From NCBI GenBank assembly GCA_023455425.1, contig JAEYCM010000020.1, positions 45,644-109,643 on the forward strand: a stretch of DNA of 64,000 bases. The letters run 5' to 3'. Within the stretch, counting starts at the first letter, position 1, and every line of letters starts with the position of its first letter. The translations under genes and the position numbers were made by a program. The stretch is from Bacillota bacterium (lineage in GTDB: Bacteria > Bacillota > Clostridia > Christensenellales > CAG-138). The notes beneath the pieces were generated by a model. It was given only the letters and a program-made list of their open reading frames with translations, had not been told where the DNA came from and ran no database searches. Positions 17,092-24,433 of the stretch are shown here, in pieces.

Positions 17092-18090
17092 ATGTCACTC
17101 ATGGATGGGATCAAGGCGAAGGCCAAGAGCGTAAAAAAGCATATCGTGCTGCCTGAAGGAACAGAGGAACGTACCATACAGGCGTCCGCCATTATCGTGC
17201 GGGAGGGCATTGCGGACGTTACGCTGCTCGGAAGGGAAAAAGATATCCGCGCCGCTGCGGACAAGCTTCAGGTATCGCTTGAGGGCGTCAATACGCTGGG
17301 CCCTGAAACCTCACCGGATCTTCCGGCTTATATCGAAAAATTCTACGAGATGCGCAAAGCCAAAGGCGTGACCCAGGAACAGGCGGAGCGCACCATGCGT
17401 GATCCCATGTTTTTCGCGGCCATGATGGTAAAAGAGCAGAAGGCGGACGGCATGGTAGCCGGCGCGCTTTGCACAACGGGGGACACGTTACGGCCCGGAC
17501 TCCAGATCGTTAAAATGGCAAAAGGCATTTCTGTTGTTTCCAGTTGCTTCATTATGGAAGTTCCAGATAAATCCTACGGTGATAACGGTATTTTAATATT
17601 TGCGGATTGCGCCGTCAACCCCAACCCCACAGCGGAACAGCTTGCGGCTATTGCCATTTCTTCCGCTGCGACGGGCAAGGCGCTCTGCTCCATGGAGCCC
17701 CGCGTCGCCATGCTTTCCTTCTCTACAAAAGGAAGCGCAAAGCATGAGTTGGTGGACAAAGTTGCGGAAGCCACCCGCCTGGTGCGCGAGCTTGCGCCCG
17801 CACTTAATGTGGACGGTGAGCTTCAGGCGGACGCCGCGCTGGTGGAAAAAGTCGGGCAATTGAAGTCTCCCGGAAGCCCCGTTGCCGGAAAAGCGAACGT
17901 ACTCGTGTTCCCGGATTTGCAGGCGGGCAACATCGGCTATAAGCTTGTGCAGCGCCTTGCGGGCGCAGAGGCCATCGGCCCCATCTGCCAGGGCTTTGCG
18001 CGCCCAATCAACGATCTTTCCCGCGGCTGCAGCGTGGACGATATCGTAAGCGTTGTTGCAATCACGGCTGTTCAGGCGCAGGATTTATAA
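17092..18090 (+). CDS. pta: Phosphate acetyltransferase
   Basis: Pta converts acetyl-CoA and phosphate to acetyl phosphate. The 332-residue protein is the short Firmicutes form with only the catalytic PTA_PTB domain. It shows KKHIVLPEGTEERTIQAS at the N-terminus, DGMVAGALCTTGDTLRPGLQ mid-protein, GELQADAALV and the C-terminal LVFPDLQAGNIGYKLVQRL segment, all characteristic. It is followed ten bases later by ackA, forming the classical acetate- and ATP-yielding fermentation pair. Confidence 0.97.
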   Translation: MSLMDGIKAKAKSVKKHIVLPEGTEERTIQASAIIVREGIADVTLLGREKDIRAAADKLQVSLEGVNTLGPETSPDLPAYIEKFYEMRKAKGVTQEQAERTMRDPMFFAAMMVKEQKADGMVAGALCTTGDTLRPGLQIVKMAKGISVVSSCFIMEVPDKSYGDNGILIFADCAVNPNPTAEQLAAIAISSAATGKALCSMEPRVAMLSFSTKGSAKHELVDKVAEATRLVRELAPALNVDGELQADAALVEKVGQLKSPGSPVAGKANVLVFPDLQAGNIGYKLVQRLAGAEAIGPICQGFARPINDLSRGCSVDDIVSVVAITAVQAQDL

Positions 18091-18100
18091 GGAGGATTAC

Positions 18101-19306
18101 ATGAATATTCTGGTTATCAACGCAGGCAGCAGTTCCCTGAAGTACCAACTGATCAATGTTGCCAATGAGAGCGTCATCGCCAAAGGCATCTGCGAGCGCA
18201 TCGGCATGCCTGAGTCTAAGCTGACCTACAAGCCGACCGGCGGCGAACCGCAAGTGATCAAGAAGGACATGAAGGACCATACCGAAGCCATGCAGATGGT
18301 GATGGACGCGCTGATAGACGAAAAGGTCGGCGTGCTCAAGAGCACCAAGGAGATCGCGGCGGTTGGACACCGGTTGGTACATGGCGGAGAAAAGTTCACC
18401 AAGCCCGCGTTAATTACCGATGAAATGCTTGGCGTCCTCGAAGAGCTCACCGAGCTTGCGCCGCTCCATAACCCGGCGAACCTGATGGGCATCAGGGCCT
18501 GCAGGGCGCTCATGAAGGACACCCCGATGGTCGGCGTGTTCGATACCTCTTTCCATCAGACCATGCCGGAAAAGGCGTATCTCTACGGCCTGCCCTATGA
18601 AGCCTATCAGGATATGAAGATCCGCCGCTACGGCTTCCACGGTACTTCCCACAAATACGTGGCCCAGCAAGCCATTGAAAAGCTTGGCAAGCCCGCCGAA
18701 GAGACCAAGATCATTACCTGCCACCTAGGCAACGGATCGAGCATCGCGGCAGTAAAGGGCGGCAAGAGTGTGGATACCTCCATGGGCTTTACGCCGCTTG
18801 AAGGCGTTCCCATGGGCACCCGCTGCGGCGATATCGACCCCGCTATCGTGCTCTATCTCATGGAGCAGAAGGGATGGGATGCCGCAAAGGTCAATTCCTA
18901 TCTGAACAAAGAAAGCGGCATGCAGGGGCTTTCGGGCGTTTCTTCGGATTTCCGCGACCTGTGGGATGCGGAAGAAGCAGGCCATGCGCGCGCAAAAGCG
19001 GCGCTTGAAGTATTCTGCTACAGAGTCAAGAAATACATCGGCGCATATGCCGCCGCGATGAACGGTGTCGATGCCATCGTGTTCACCGCGGGTGTGGGCG
19101 AAAACGACCGTCCGGTGCGCGAATGGGTGCTCTCGGATATGGAATATCTGGGTGTGGAACTTGATAAAGAAATTAACAATACGATCCCGCGTGGTCAGGG
19201 CGGCGAACTCTCTAAGCCCACAAGCCGCGTCAAGGTCTACCTGATCCCCACGGACGAAGAAATGGCTATTGCGCGCGAAACCGCATTGATCGCAAATATC
19301 CGCTGA
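18101..19306 (+). CDS. ackA: Acetate kinase
   Basis: AckA transfers phosphate from acetyl phosphate to ADP, yielding ATP and acetate. The 401-residue protein has the ASKHA signatures NILVINAGSSSLKY at the start, RRYGFHGTSHKYVA, CHLGNGSSIAAVKGG and VFTAGVGENDRPVRE. Length is standard. The ATG at 18101 has GGAGG with ideal spacing. Co-transcribed with pta. A long hairpin lies 10-70 bases after the stop. Confidence 0.98.
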   Translation: MNILVINAGSSSLKYQLINVANESVIAKGICERIGMPESKLTYKPTGGEPQVIKKDMKDHTEAMQMVMDALIDEKVGVLKSTKEIAAVGHRLVHGGEKFTKPALITDEMLGVLEELTELAPLHNPANLMGIRACRALMKDTPMVGVFDTSFHQTMPEKAYLYGLPYEAYQDMKIRRYGFHGTSHKYVAQQAIEKLGKPAEETKIITCHLGNGSSIAAVKGGKSVDTSMGFTPLEGVPMGTRCGDIDPAIVLYLMEQKGWDAAKVNSYLNKESGMQGLSGVSSDFRDLWDAEEAGHARAKAALEVFCYRVKKYIGAYAAAMNGVDAIVFTAGVGENDRPVREWVLSDMEYLGVELDKEINNTIPRGQGGELSKPTSRVKVYLIPTDEEMAIARETALIANIR

Positions 19307-19315
19307 TTTCGTTTT

Positions 19316-19378
19316 ATACTATTCTTTCTTTAATGAAGACGTGGACAAATATTTGTCCACGGTTAAGGAAAATAGTAT
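19316..19378. repeat. 63-base hairpin with a 22-base perfect palindrome
   Basis: The core 19340-19361 is a perfect palindrome with half-site CGTGGACAAAT. It is flanked by arms ATACTATT (19316-19323) and AATAGTAT (19371-19378) plus a T-rich/A-rich pairing (TTTCTTTAA with TTAAGGAAA). It lies between ackA and the SCIFF peptide gene. It may terminate ackA transcription or act as an operator; no T-run follows. Confidence 0.7.
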
Positions 19379-19381
19379 CTG

Positions 19382-19416
19382 CTAATCCACAGAGGAATAA
19401 ATTGCGCGTGGATTAG
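19382..19416. repeat. 9-base inverted repeat upstream of scfA
   Basis: CTAATCCAC (19382-19390) and GTGGATTAG (19408-19416) are exact complements 17 bases apart. The repeat ends 20 bases before the extended -10 of the SCIFF gene and so overlaps its -35 region, where a repressor could act. Confidence 0.5.
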
Positions 19417-19436
19417 TATTACGCGTAGCGCATTTG

Positions 19437-19445
19437 TGTTATAAT
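19437..19445 (+). promoter_or_regulatory. Extended -10 promoter of the SCIFF gene
   Basis: TGTTATAAT (TG-n-TATAAT) lies 26 bases before the scfA start codon. No good -35 is seen, as expected for extended -10 promoters. Confidence 0.7.
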
Positions 19446-19471
19446 GGTACAAACATTTACGGAGGGACCTT

Positions 19472-19615
19472 ATGAAGCATATTAAGACCATCCAGCAGCC
19501 CTGCATCAAGGCGGGCGAACATACCGGCTGCGGCGAGTGCCAGGCAAGCTGTCAATCCGCCTGCAAGACCAGCTGCACCGTAGCCAACCAGTCCTGCCAG
19601 AAAGAAAAGAAATAA
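19472..19615 (+). CDS. scfA: SCIFF ranthipeptide precursor with seven cysteines
   Basis: This 47-residue peptide is the precursor of a SCIFF (six cysteines in forty-five residues) natural product, nearly universal in Clostridia. It opens with MKHIKTI and carries the invariant block CGECQ, CQSAC, KTSCTV, NQSC. The maturase forms a thioether from a Cys to a downstream Thr alpha-carbon. By analogy with the characterised Clostridium peptide, Cys31 to Thr36 is the likely link. Cysteines lie at 11, 20, 23, 27, 31, 35 and 42, one more than usual; the extra is Cys11 in QQPCIKAG. RBS is GGAGGG. The maturase gene follows. Confidence 0.95.
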   Translation: MKHIKTIQQPCIKAGEHTGCGECQASCQSACKTSCTVANQSCQKEKK

Positions 19616-19635
19616 ATTTATACAGCAATGTAAAA

Positions 19636-19657
19636 GGGCGGGCAATAAAGCCCGCCC
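19636..19657 (+). terminator. Hairpin between SCIFF precursor and maturase genes
   Basis: GGGCGGGC and GCCCGCCC form a perfect 8-base GC stem with a 6-base loop, followed by a mixed T-rich stretch (TCATTCCGTTTTC). It may act as an attenuator that keeps precursor mRNA in excess over maturase mRNA, a common peptide-operon design. Confidence 0.65.
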
Positions 19658-19688
19658 TCATTCCGTTTTCAGAAGAAGGAGCACCCTT

Positions 19689-21032
19689 TTGATTCATACG
19701 TTTTCATTTACAGACCCGCGGGACAATATGGAGCAGTATTTCGTACTGGATGTGGAGAGCGGCGCGGTGCACATGGTGGATCACACCGCGTATTTGGTTG
19801 CGTCCGCGCTGGAGCAGGGCAGCGATACCGCTTCCCTTGCGCTCCCCTTAGAAGAAGTGGAAGAGATTTTAGCGGAGTTTATACAGCTTCGCGAAGCCGG
19901 CATGTTCGATTCACCCGAGCAGCAGCCCCCCGCCACGCAGGAGAGTAGCCAGGTCGTCAAAGCCATGTGCCTGCACATCGCGCACGATTGCAACCTACGC
20001 TGCAAATACTGCTTTGCCTCCACCGGGGAATTCCACGGCGCGCGCATGTTGATGCCGTTTGAAACGGCAAAGGCGGCGCTGGATTTTCTCATCGCGCGTT
20101 CCGGCAAAAGAAAGCACCTGGAAGTCGATCTTTTTGGCGGCGAACCGCTGATGAATTTCGACGTTGTCAAACAGACGGTCGCCTACGGCAGGGAGCTTGA
20201 ACAAAAGCACGGCAAGATCATCCGGTTCACGATGACCACCAACGGCCTTGCCCTGACCGAGGATAAAATAGAATATCTCAACCGTGAGATGCATAATGTC
20301 GTGTTGAGTCTGGATGGCCGCCGCGACGTCCACGACGCGCTGCGCCCCACCGTAAACGGCAGGGGTTCCTATGACGCGATACTTCCCAGGCTCAAGGCGC
20401 TTGTTGCGGCGCGCGGGGAAAAAGAACATTATGTGCGCGGTACGTTCACCAACCTGAACCTGGATTTCCTGGAGGACGTAAAGGCGCTTTATGAAGAGGG
20501 CTTCCGCCAGATTTCCATAGAGCCTGTCGTGCTTGCGCCGGAAAGCCCGTACGCCATCCATCAGGAGCATTTGCCTCGCATCATGGAGGAGTACGACAAG
20601 CTTGCAGCCTATCTGATGAACAGCCGCAGGGAAGGGAAGTGGTTCAACTTCTTCCACTTTATGCTGGATATGGACAACGGCCCTTGCCTGAAAAAACGCA
20701 TTACCGGCTGCGGCGCGGGGACGGAATATGTCGCCGTAACGCCGGACGGGGATATTTACCCCTGCCATCAGTTTGTGGGGGAAGAAGACTTTAAAATGGG
20801 AAACGTATTGGACAATTCCTTTGACGAAAGCCTGCAAAAGCCGTTTCAGGAATGCACCGTCCGTACAAAGCCCGCCTGCAGGCAGTGTTGGGCAAAGTAT
20901 TTCTGCAGCGGCGGCTGCGCGGCCAACGCCTGGAAATATCAGAAGAATATTTCCGTTCCGGATGAAATCGCCTGTGCGCTGGAGCGCAAACGTACCGAAT
21001 GCGCCATAGGCATTAACTCATTGGAGCGGTAA
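19689..21032 (+). CDS. scfB: SCIFF radical SAM maturase (SPASM domain)
   Basis: This enzyme installs the Cys-Thr thioether in the SCIFF peptide. The 447-residue protein has an N-terminal RRE-like region (residues about 1-85), the radical-SAM CxxxCxxC at Cys101, Cys105 and Cys108 (HDCNLRCKYCF), and the SAM-binding FGGEPLMNF. A SPASM domain follows at residues about 340-440, with CGAGTEYVAVTPDGDIYPC and KPACRQCWAKYFCSGGC supplying auxiliary clusters. The start is TTG at 19689 with AGAAGGAG seven bases upstream. It lies 73 bases after scfA. Confidence 0.95.
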   Translation: MIHTFSFTDPRDNMEQYFVLDVESGAVHMVDHTAYLVASALEQGSDTASLALPLEEVEEILAEFIQLREAGMFDSPEQQPPATQESSQVVKAMCLHIAHDCNLRCKYCFASTGEFHGARMLMPFETAKAALDFLIARSGKRKHLEVDLFGGEPLMNFDVVKQTVAYGRELEQKHGKIIRFTMTTNGLALTEDKIEYLNREMHNVVLSLDGRRDVHDALRPTVNGRGSYDAILPRLKALVAARGEKEHYVRGTFTNLNLDFLEDVKALYEEGFRQISIEPVVLAPESPYAIHQEHLPRIMEEYDKLAAYLMNSRREGKWFNFFHFMLDMDNGPCLKKRITGCGAGTEYVAVTPDGDIYPCHQFVGEEDFKMGNVLDNSFDESLQKPFQECTVRTKPACRQCWAKYFCSGGCAANAWKYQKNISVPDEIACALERKRTECAIGINSLER

Positions 21033-21049
21033 CAAACGGGAGGCTCAAA

Positions 21050-22006
21050 ATGAAACCGATTGGGCGAATACTGTCGCTTCTGCTTGCCTGTCTCTTCCTG
21101 CTCGGATGCGCGAAAGGGGAGGCGCAAAGCGGCAAGCGCCCATCCAGCCAAGCGGCGGGGCCAAATGCGCGCCAGCTGTTTGTTTCTTTTACGCCAACCC
21201 CCGCACAGCCGACGGCATCGCCTCGCAATACGCCCACGCCGACTCCTACGCCAGCGGCTCCGCCTTCGCCAACCGTTATACAACAGCCTGCTTCGCCTTC
21301 ACCCTCCGTTACGCAGCAGCCGATACCGTCTCTTTCCCTTACAAAAGCGGAGATCAAGCGCCTTGCGCCGACGACTGGTATGACATTTGAAGAGCTGGTG
21401 GGGGATAACGGCATCTATGAATCGCCCGTGGCGTACCCTTCTCCCGGAACGTTTCGTATCGTGATAGACGTCTACCATCAGGTCGTGCTTATATATCAAC
21501 GGGATCAAAAGGACGCGTATACCGTACCCGTTCGCTTTATGGTCTGTTCTACGGGGGCACAAAAAACGCCGACTCCAAGGGGGACATTTTCTTCCGGCAG
21601 CCATAAGGTGCGGTTCGGATTGTTTGTCAACGACGGCGTTTACGGCCAGTATTGGACGCAGATTACCGGAAAAATCTATTTTCATTCCCTGCTTTACACC
21701 AAGAAAGACGCGCAGTATTATACGTCTTCCTACAGCAAGCTGGGGCAGCGCGCCTCGCACGGCTGCGTGCGCCTTTTGGTGCCGGACGCGCGTTGGATCT
21801 ACTACCATATCGCGCCGGGCACAGAGGTTGAAATCCGCAGGGGCTCCAAAGAGGATGTTGAAACCGCGTTTATTAAGGAGAACCTCACGCGTCCCAAACG
21901 GCCGAAGAACCGCCCCAAGCTGGACCCGGGGAAGGTGCCGGATACGGATAACTGGAACAGCGCAACCTATTTACAAAACTATGCAAGCGTTGTTTCCACA
22001 AGATAA
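21050..22006 (+). CDS. L,D-transpeptidase (YkuD domain) lipoprotein
   Basis: The 318-residue protein begins with a lipoprotein signal (lipobox LLGC, Cys20), followed by a Pro/Thr/Ser-rich linker to about residue 100, then a YkuD catalytic domain. The active-site signature SHGCVRL has nucleophile Cys239, with the upstream conserved His in KIYFHSLLY. Such enzymes form 3-3 peptidoglycan cross-links or attach proteins to the wall. A basic tail (RPKRPKNRPK) may contact the wall polymer. It starts 17 bases after scfB, so read-through is possible. A role in the SCIFF pathway is not suggested by the domain. Confidence 0.92.
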   Translation: MKPIGRILSLLLACLFLLGCAKGEAQSGKRPSSQAAGPNARQLFVSFTPTPAQPTASPRNTPTPTPTPAAPPSPTVIQQPASPSPSVTQQPIPSLSLTKAEIKRLAPTTGMTFEELVGDNGIYESPVAYPSPGTFRIVIDVYHQVVLIYQRDQKDAYTVPVRFMVCSTGAQKTPTPRGTFSSGSHKVRFGLFVNDGVYGQYWTQITGKIYFHSLLYTKKDAQYYTSSYSKLGQRASHGCVRLLVPDARWIYYHIAPGTEVEIRRGSKEDVETAFIKENLTRPKRPKNRPKLDPGKVPDTDNWNSATYLQNYASVVSTR

Positions 22007-22027
22007 TGGAGAGCAGTTTTGTCGCTC

Positions 22028-22056
22028 TTGAAACCGCGCATGCGTTATGACATAAT
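22028..22056 (+). promoter_or_regulatory. Promoter for secD-secF
   Basis: TTGAAA (22028-22033), 17 bases, CATAAT (22051-22056), about 100 bases upstream of the GTG start of secD. Confidence 0.65.
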
Positions 22057-22156
22057 AGGTACGTTGCCCGGGCGTTGTATAAAAAAACGCTTTCCCCGGG
22101 TTCGGACAGGCAGTTCCAATGCATGCGTTCTGCATGGATAAAAGGAGGAATGCGTA

Positions 22157-23452
22157 GTGAGTGTACGCAAGGTCGTTTCTCTTATCATCGTTGTTTTGCT
22201 TACGGCGGCCATCGGGTATATCGGCTTTTTCGGCATCGCATGGGGGATCTACGAGGTAAGGCCGTTTGTGGAGCAGGTTCCCAAAGGCTTGGAGCTTGCG
22301 GGCGGCATGTCCTTGTTGTTTGAAGCAAAAGAAGGTACCGAAGCGTCCGCCGCCGATATGGACACGGTGGCGAATATTACGCGCAAGCGTCTGGAAGGCG
22401 CGGGCTATGCCGACGCTTCCGTCGTGCGCGTAGGGGAGAATGCCATCCGCGCGGATGTTTCCATCAGCGGTACGGACGAGCAGGTGGGCGCCGCCTATCT
22501 TTCGCAGTATATTTCCGAACCGGCCAAACTCGCTTATAAGGACCCGGAGGGCAACGTCATATTCGACAACTCCGGTATCAAGCGCGCATATGTGCAGGTC
22601 AATCAGCAACAGACGTCGCTTACCGCGGGTTCTACCTATGTGGTAGGCTTCTCCCTCAAGCCGGAATCCGTAAATGCGCTTAAGAAAGCAAGCGAACAGA
22701 ACATCGGCAAGCAGTTCAGCGTGGAACTCAACGACCAGCTGATTGCCCAGCCGATCATTAATTCCGTGATCTCTGGCAGCGAGCTGTACCTGGATACCGG
22801 TTCCTTGACGGCGGAAAGCGCAAGCCTGCTTGTGCACCAGCTTAACAGCGGGGTATTGCCCGTGGCCGTTACCCTGACGAAGGTTTCGGATCTTGGCGCT
22901 ACGCTTGGCAACACTGCCGCCACGACCGTTACGACCATATTTGGTGTGGTCCTGGCGCTGGTATTGGTGCTGCTTATTATACGCTTCCGTCTGGCCGGAC
23001 TGGTTGCGGACCTCTCATTGCTGATATTCGTGCTTGTGCTTTTAATGAGCCTTGCGACGATCCCGGGCATCCGGATGAACCTGCCGGGCGCTGTGGGGAT
23101 TTTAATGTCCCTCGCGCTTGCGGCAGTCTCGGACAGCCTGCTGTTTGCGCGTCTGCGGGAAGAAATTCTTCTTGGCAAAACGGTGCGCACCGCGGCAAAA
23201 TCAGGCTTTTCCGAAGTATTTAAGCCCATTCTCCATACGCATTTTGTCGTGCTGCTGCTCTCGCTTACCTTACTCATTGCGGGCAATCACCCGGTGAGAG
23301 ATTTTGCGGGCGTGCTCGCCGTGGGTTCGGTATTCAGCTTCTTGCACGCATTGGTCACGCGCGGGCTGTTCAGCCTGCTGATGGGCTTCCCGGTCGGCAA
23401 TAAAAAGCTGTATGTATCCCGTCGGGCGGTTGCCGGCAGGGCTGCCCAGTAA
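22157..23452 (+). CDS. secD: Protein translocase subunit SecD
   Basis: SecD uses the proton gradient with SecF to help release proteins exported through SecYEG. The 431-residue protein has an N-terminal membrane helix, the P1 opening GLELAGGMSLLFEAKEG, an external domain with GSELYLDTGSLTAESASLLV and LVHQLNSGVLPVAV, and a C-terminal bundle of five membrane helices (from about residue 255). The helix-4 segment, usually rich in Asp/Asn/Glu, reads PGAVGILMSLALAAVSDSLL and is divergent. Start GTG at 22157 with AAAGGAGG upstream. SecF follows after 13 bases. Confidence 0.88.
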   Translation: MSVRKVVSLIIVVLLTAAIGYIGFFGIAWGIYEVRPFVEQVPKGLELAGGMSLLFEAKEGTEASAADMDTVANITRKRLEGAGYADASVVRVGENAIRADVSISGTDEQVGAAYLSQYISEPAKLAYKDPEGNVIFDNSGIKRAYVQVNQQQTSLTAGSTYVVGFSLKPESVNALKKASEQNIGKQFSVELNDQLIAQPIINSVISGSELYLDTGSLTAESASLLVHQLNSGVLPVAVTLTKVSDLGATLGNTAATTVTTIFGVVLALVLVLLIIRFRLAGLVADLSLLIFVLVLLMSLATIPGIRMNLPGAVGILMSLALAAVSDSLLFARLREEILLGKTVRTAAKSGFSEVFKPILHTHFVVLLLSLTLLIAGNHPVRDFAGVLAVGSVFSFLHALVTRGLFSLLMGFPVGNKKLYVSRRAVAGRAAQ

Positions 23453-23465
23453 GGAGGAAACGCAA

Positions 23466-24386
23466 ATGGATTTTTTCAAAAATTTCAAGCGGTTGCACAC
23501 CGTTGCTCTTGCGCTTATCGCTATGACGATCATCGTCTGCGCGGTGTTCGGCGGCCTTCGGACGGGCATTGATTATGCGGGCGGTACGCTGATTACCATT
23601 AATGTAAATAAGGAATTTGAAGAAAGCGCCATTACCGCTGCGCTCAAAGAAAACGGCGTTGCCGGCGCGCGTGTGCAAACGGCGGGGGACAAACAGACGC
23701 TTGCGGAAATCCGCCTCCAGTATTCCGGCGATGCCGACGCGCTTGCAAGCGGCATCCAGCAAAGCGTTGCAAAGACCTATCCGGGCGCAAAAGTTGTTTC
23801 TACCGAGGCCGTCACTGCGGCATACGCAGGGAAGCTCTTTATCAGCCTTTTGGTATCGGTGGTTTCGGCCTGCGTCATCGGGTTCCTGTATGCGTGGGCT
23901 AGGTACGGCCTCCGGGCCGGGATTTCCGCGGGACTGATGCCGGTCTACGCGCTTGCATTGTTAATTGGTATTACCGGCGCGCTTCGCCTCACGGTCAATA
24001 CGCCGTTTATTGGGGCGGTGCTGCTGACGGCCGCCTGTTCGGTTTATAGCGTTTTTCTACTCTTTGAACGCCTGAAGGAAAGCTATCAGAGTGATCCGCA
24101 GGCGGACAAGCACCGCAGGGAGCTTGCCAATGCGGGCATCCGCGTAAGCGTCCCGCGCCTGCTGACGCTCTTTGGCGCGCTTGCCGTCGTGCTGGCTGCG
24201 CTTGGCGTTTGCGGCGGCACGTCCTTGCGGGAATTTGCGCTGCCCGGCATCATCGGCCTTATTGCATGCGCGTTTTCTTCCGTATTCCTTGCGGCGCCCT
24301 TGTGGGTAACCTTGCAGGAGCGCGCGGAGCGCAGGCCTGCCGTTCAAAAGAAGAAGGACGTAAAAAAGGCTGTAAAGAAGAAATAA
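23466..24386 (+). CDS. secF: Protein translocase subunit SecF
   Basis: Partner of SecD. The 306-residue protein starts MDFFKNFKRLHTVALALIAM, shows the SecF-type FGGLRTGIDYAGGTLITINV segment, a small external domain (residues about 50-115), and five more membrane helices ending in a Lys-rich cytoplasmic tail (KKKDVKKAVKKK). The ATG at 23466 follows AAGGAGG; an upstream in-frame start at 23412 would lie in secD. It ends before a strong terminator. Confidence 0.9.
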   Translation: MDFFKNFKRLHTVALALIAMTIIVCAVFGGLRTGIDYAGGTLITINVNKEFEESAITAALKENGVAGARVQTAGDKQTLAEIRLQYSGDADALASGIQQSVAKTYPGAKVVSTEAVTAAYAGKLFISLLVSVVSACVIGFLYAWARYGLRAGISAGLMPVYALALLIGITGALRLTVNTPFIGAVLLTAACSVYSVFLLFERLKESYQSDPQADKHRRELANAGIRVSVPRLLTLFGALAVVLAALGVCGGTSLREFALPGIIGLIACAFSSVFLAAPLWVTLQERAERRPAVQKKKDVKKAVKKK

Positions 24387-24393
24387 ATACAAT

Positions 24394-24423
24394 GGGGCGG
24401 GCGGAAGAGCCCGCCCCGTTTTT
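24394..24423 (+). terminator. Rho-independent terminator after secF
   Basis: GGGGCGGGC (24394-24402) pairs with GCCCGCCCC (24409-24417), 6-base loop, then GTTTTT. It lies ten bases before the recJ start, so recJ needs read-through or a promoter inside secF. Confidence 0.9.
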
Positions 24424-24433
24424 AAGAGGAAGT

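Noticed and set aside
19995..20837. Minus-strand frame of 280 codons opposite the SCIFF maturase
   Set aside because: Antisense to conserved radical-SAM and SPASM motifs; no family resemblance.
21060..21390. Overlapping plus-strand frames in the linker region of the L,D-transpeptidase gene
   Set aside because: They are out-of-frame readings of the Pro/Thr/Ser-rich linker and have no ribosome sites.
24209..24433. N-terminal extension of RecJ into secF
   Set aside because: It would cross the secF stop and the terminator; the ATG at 24434 has a ribosome site and the normal family start.
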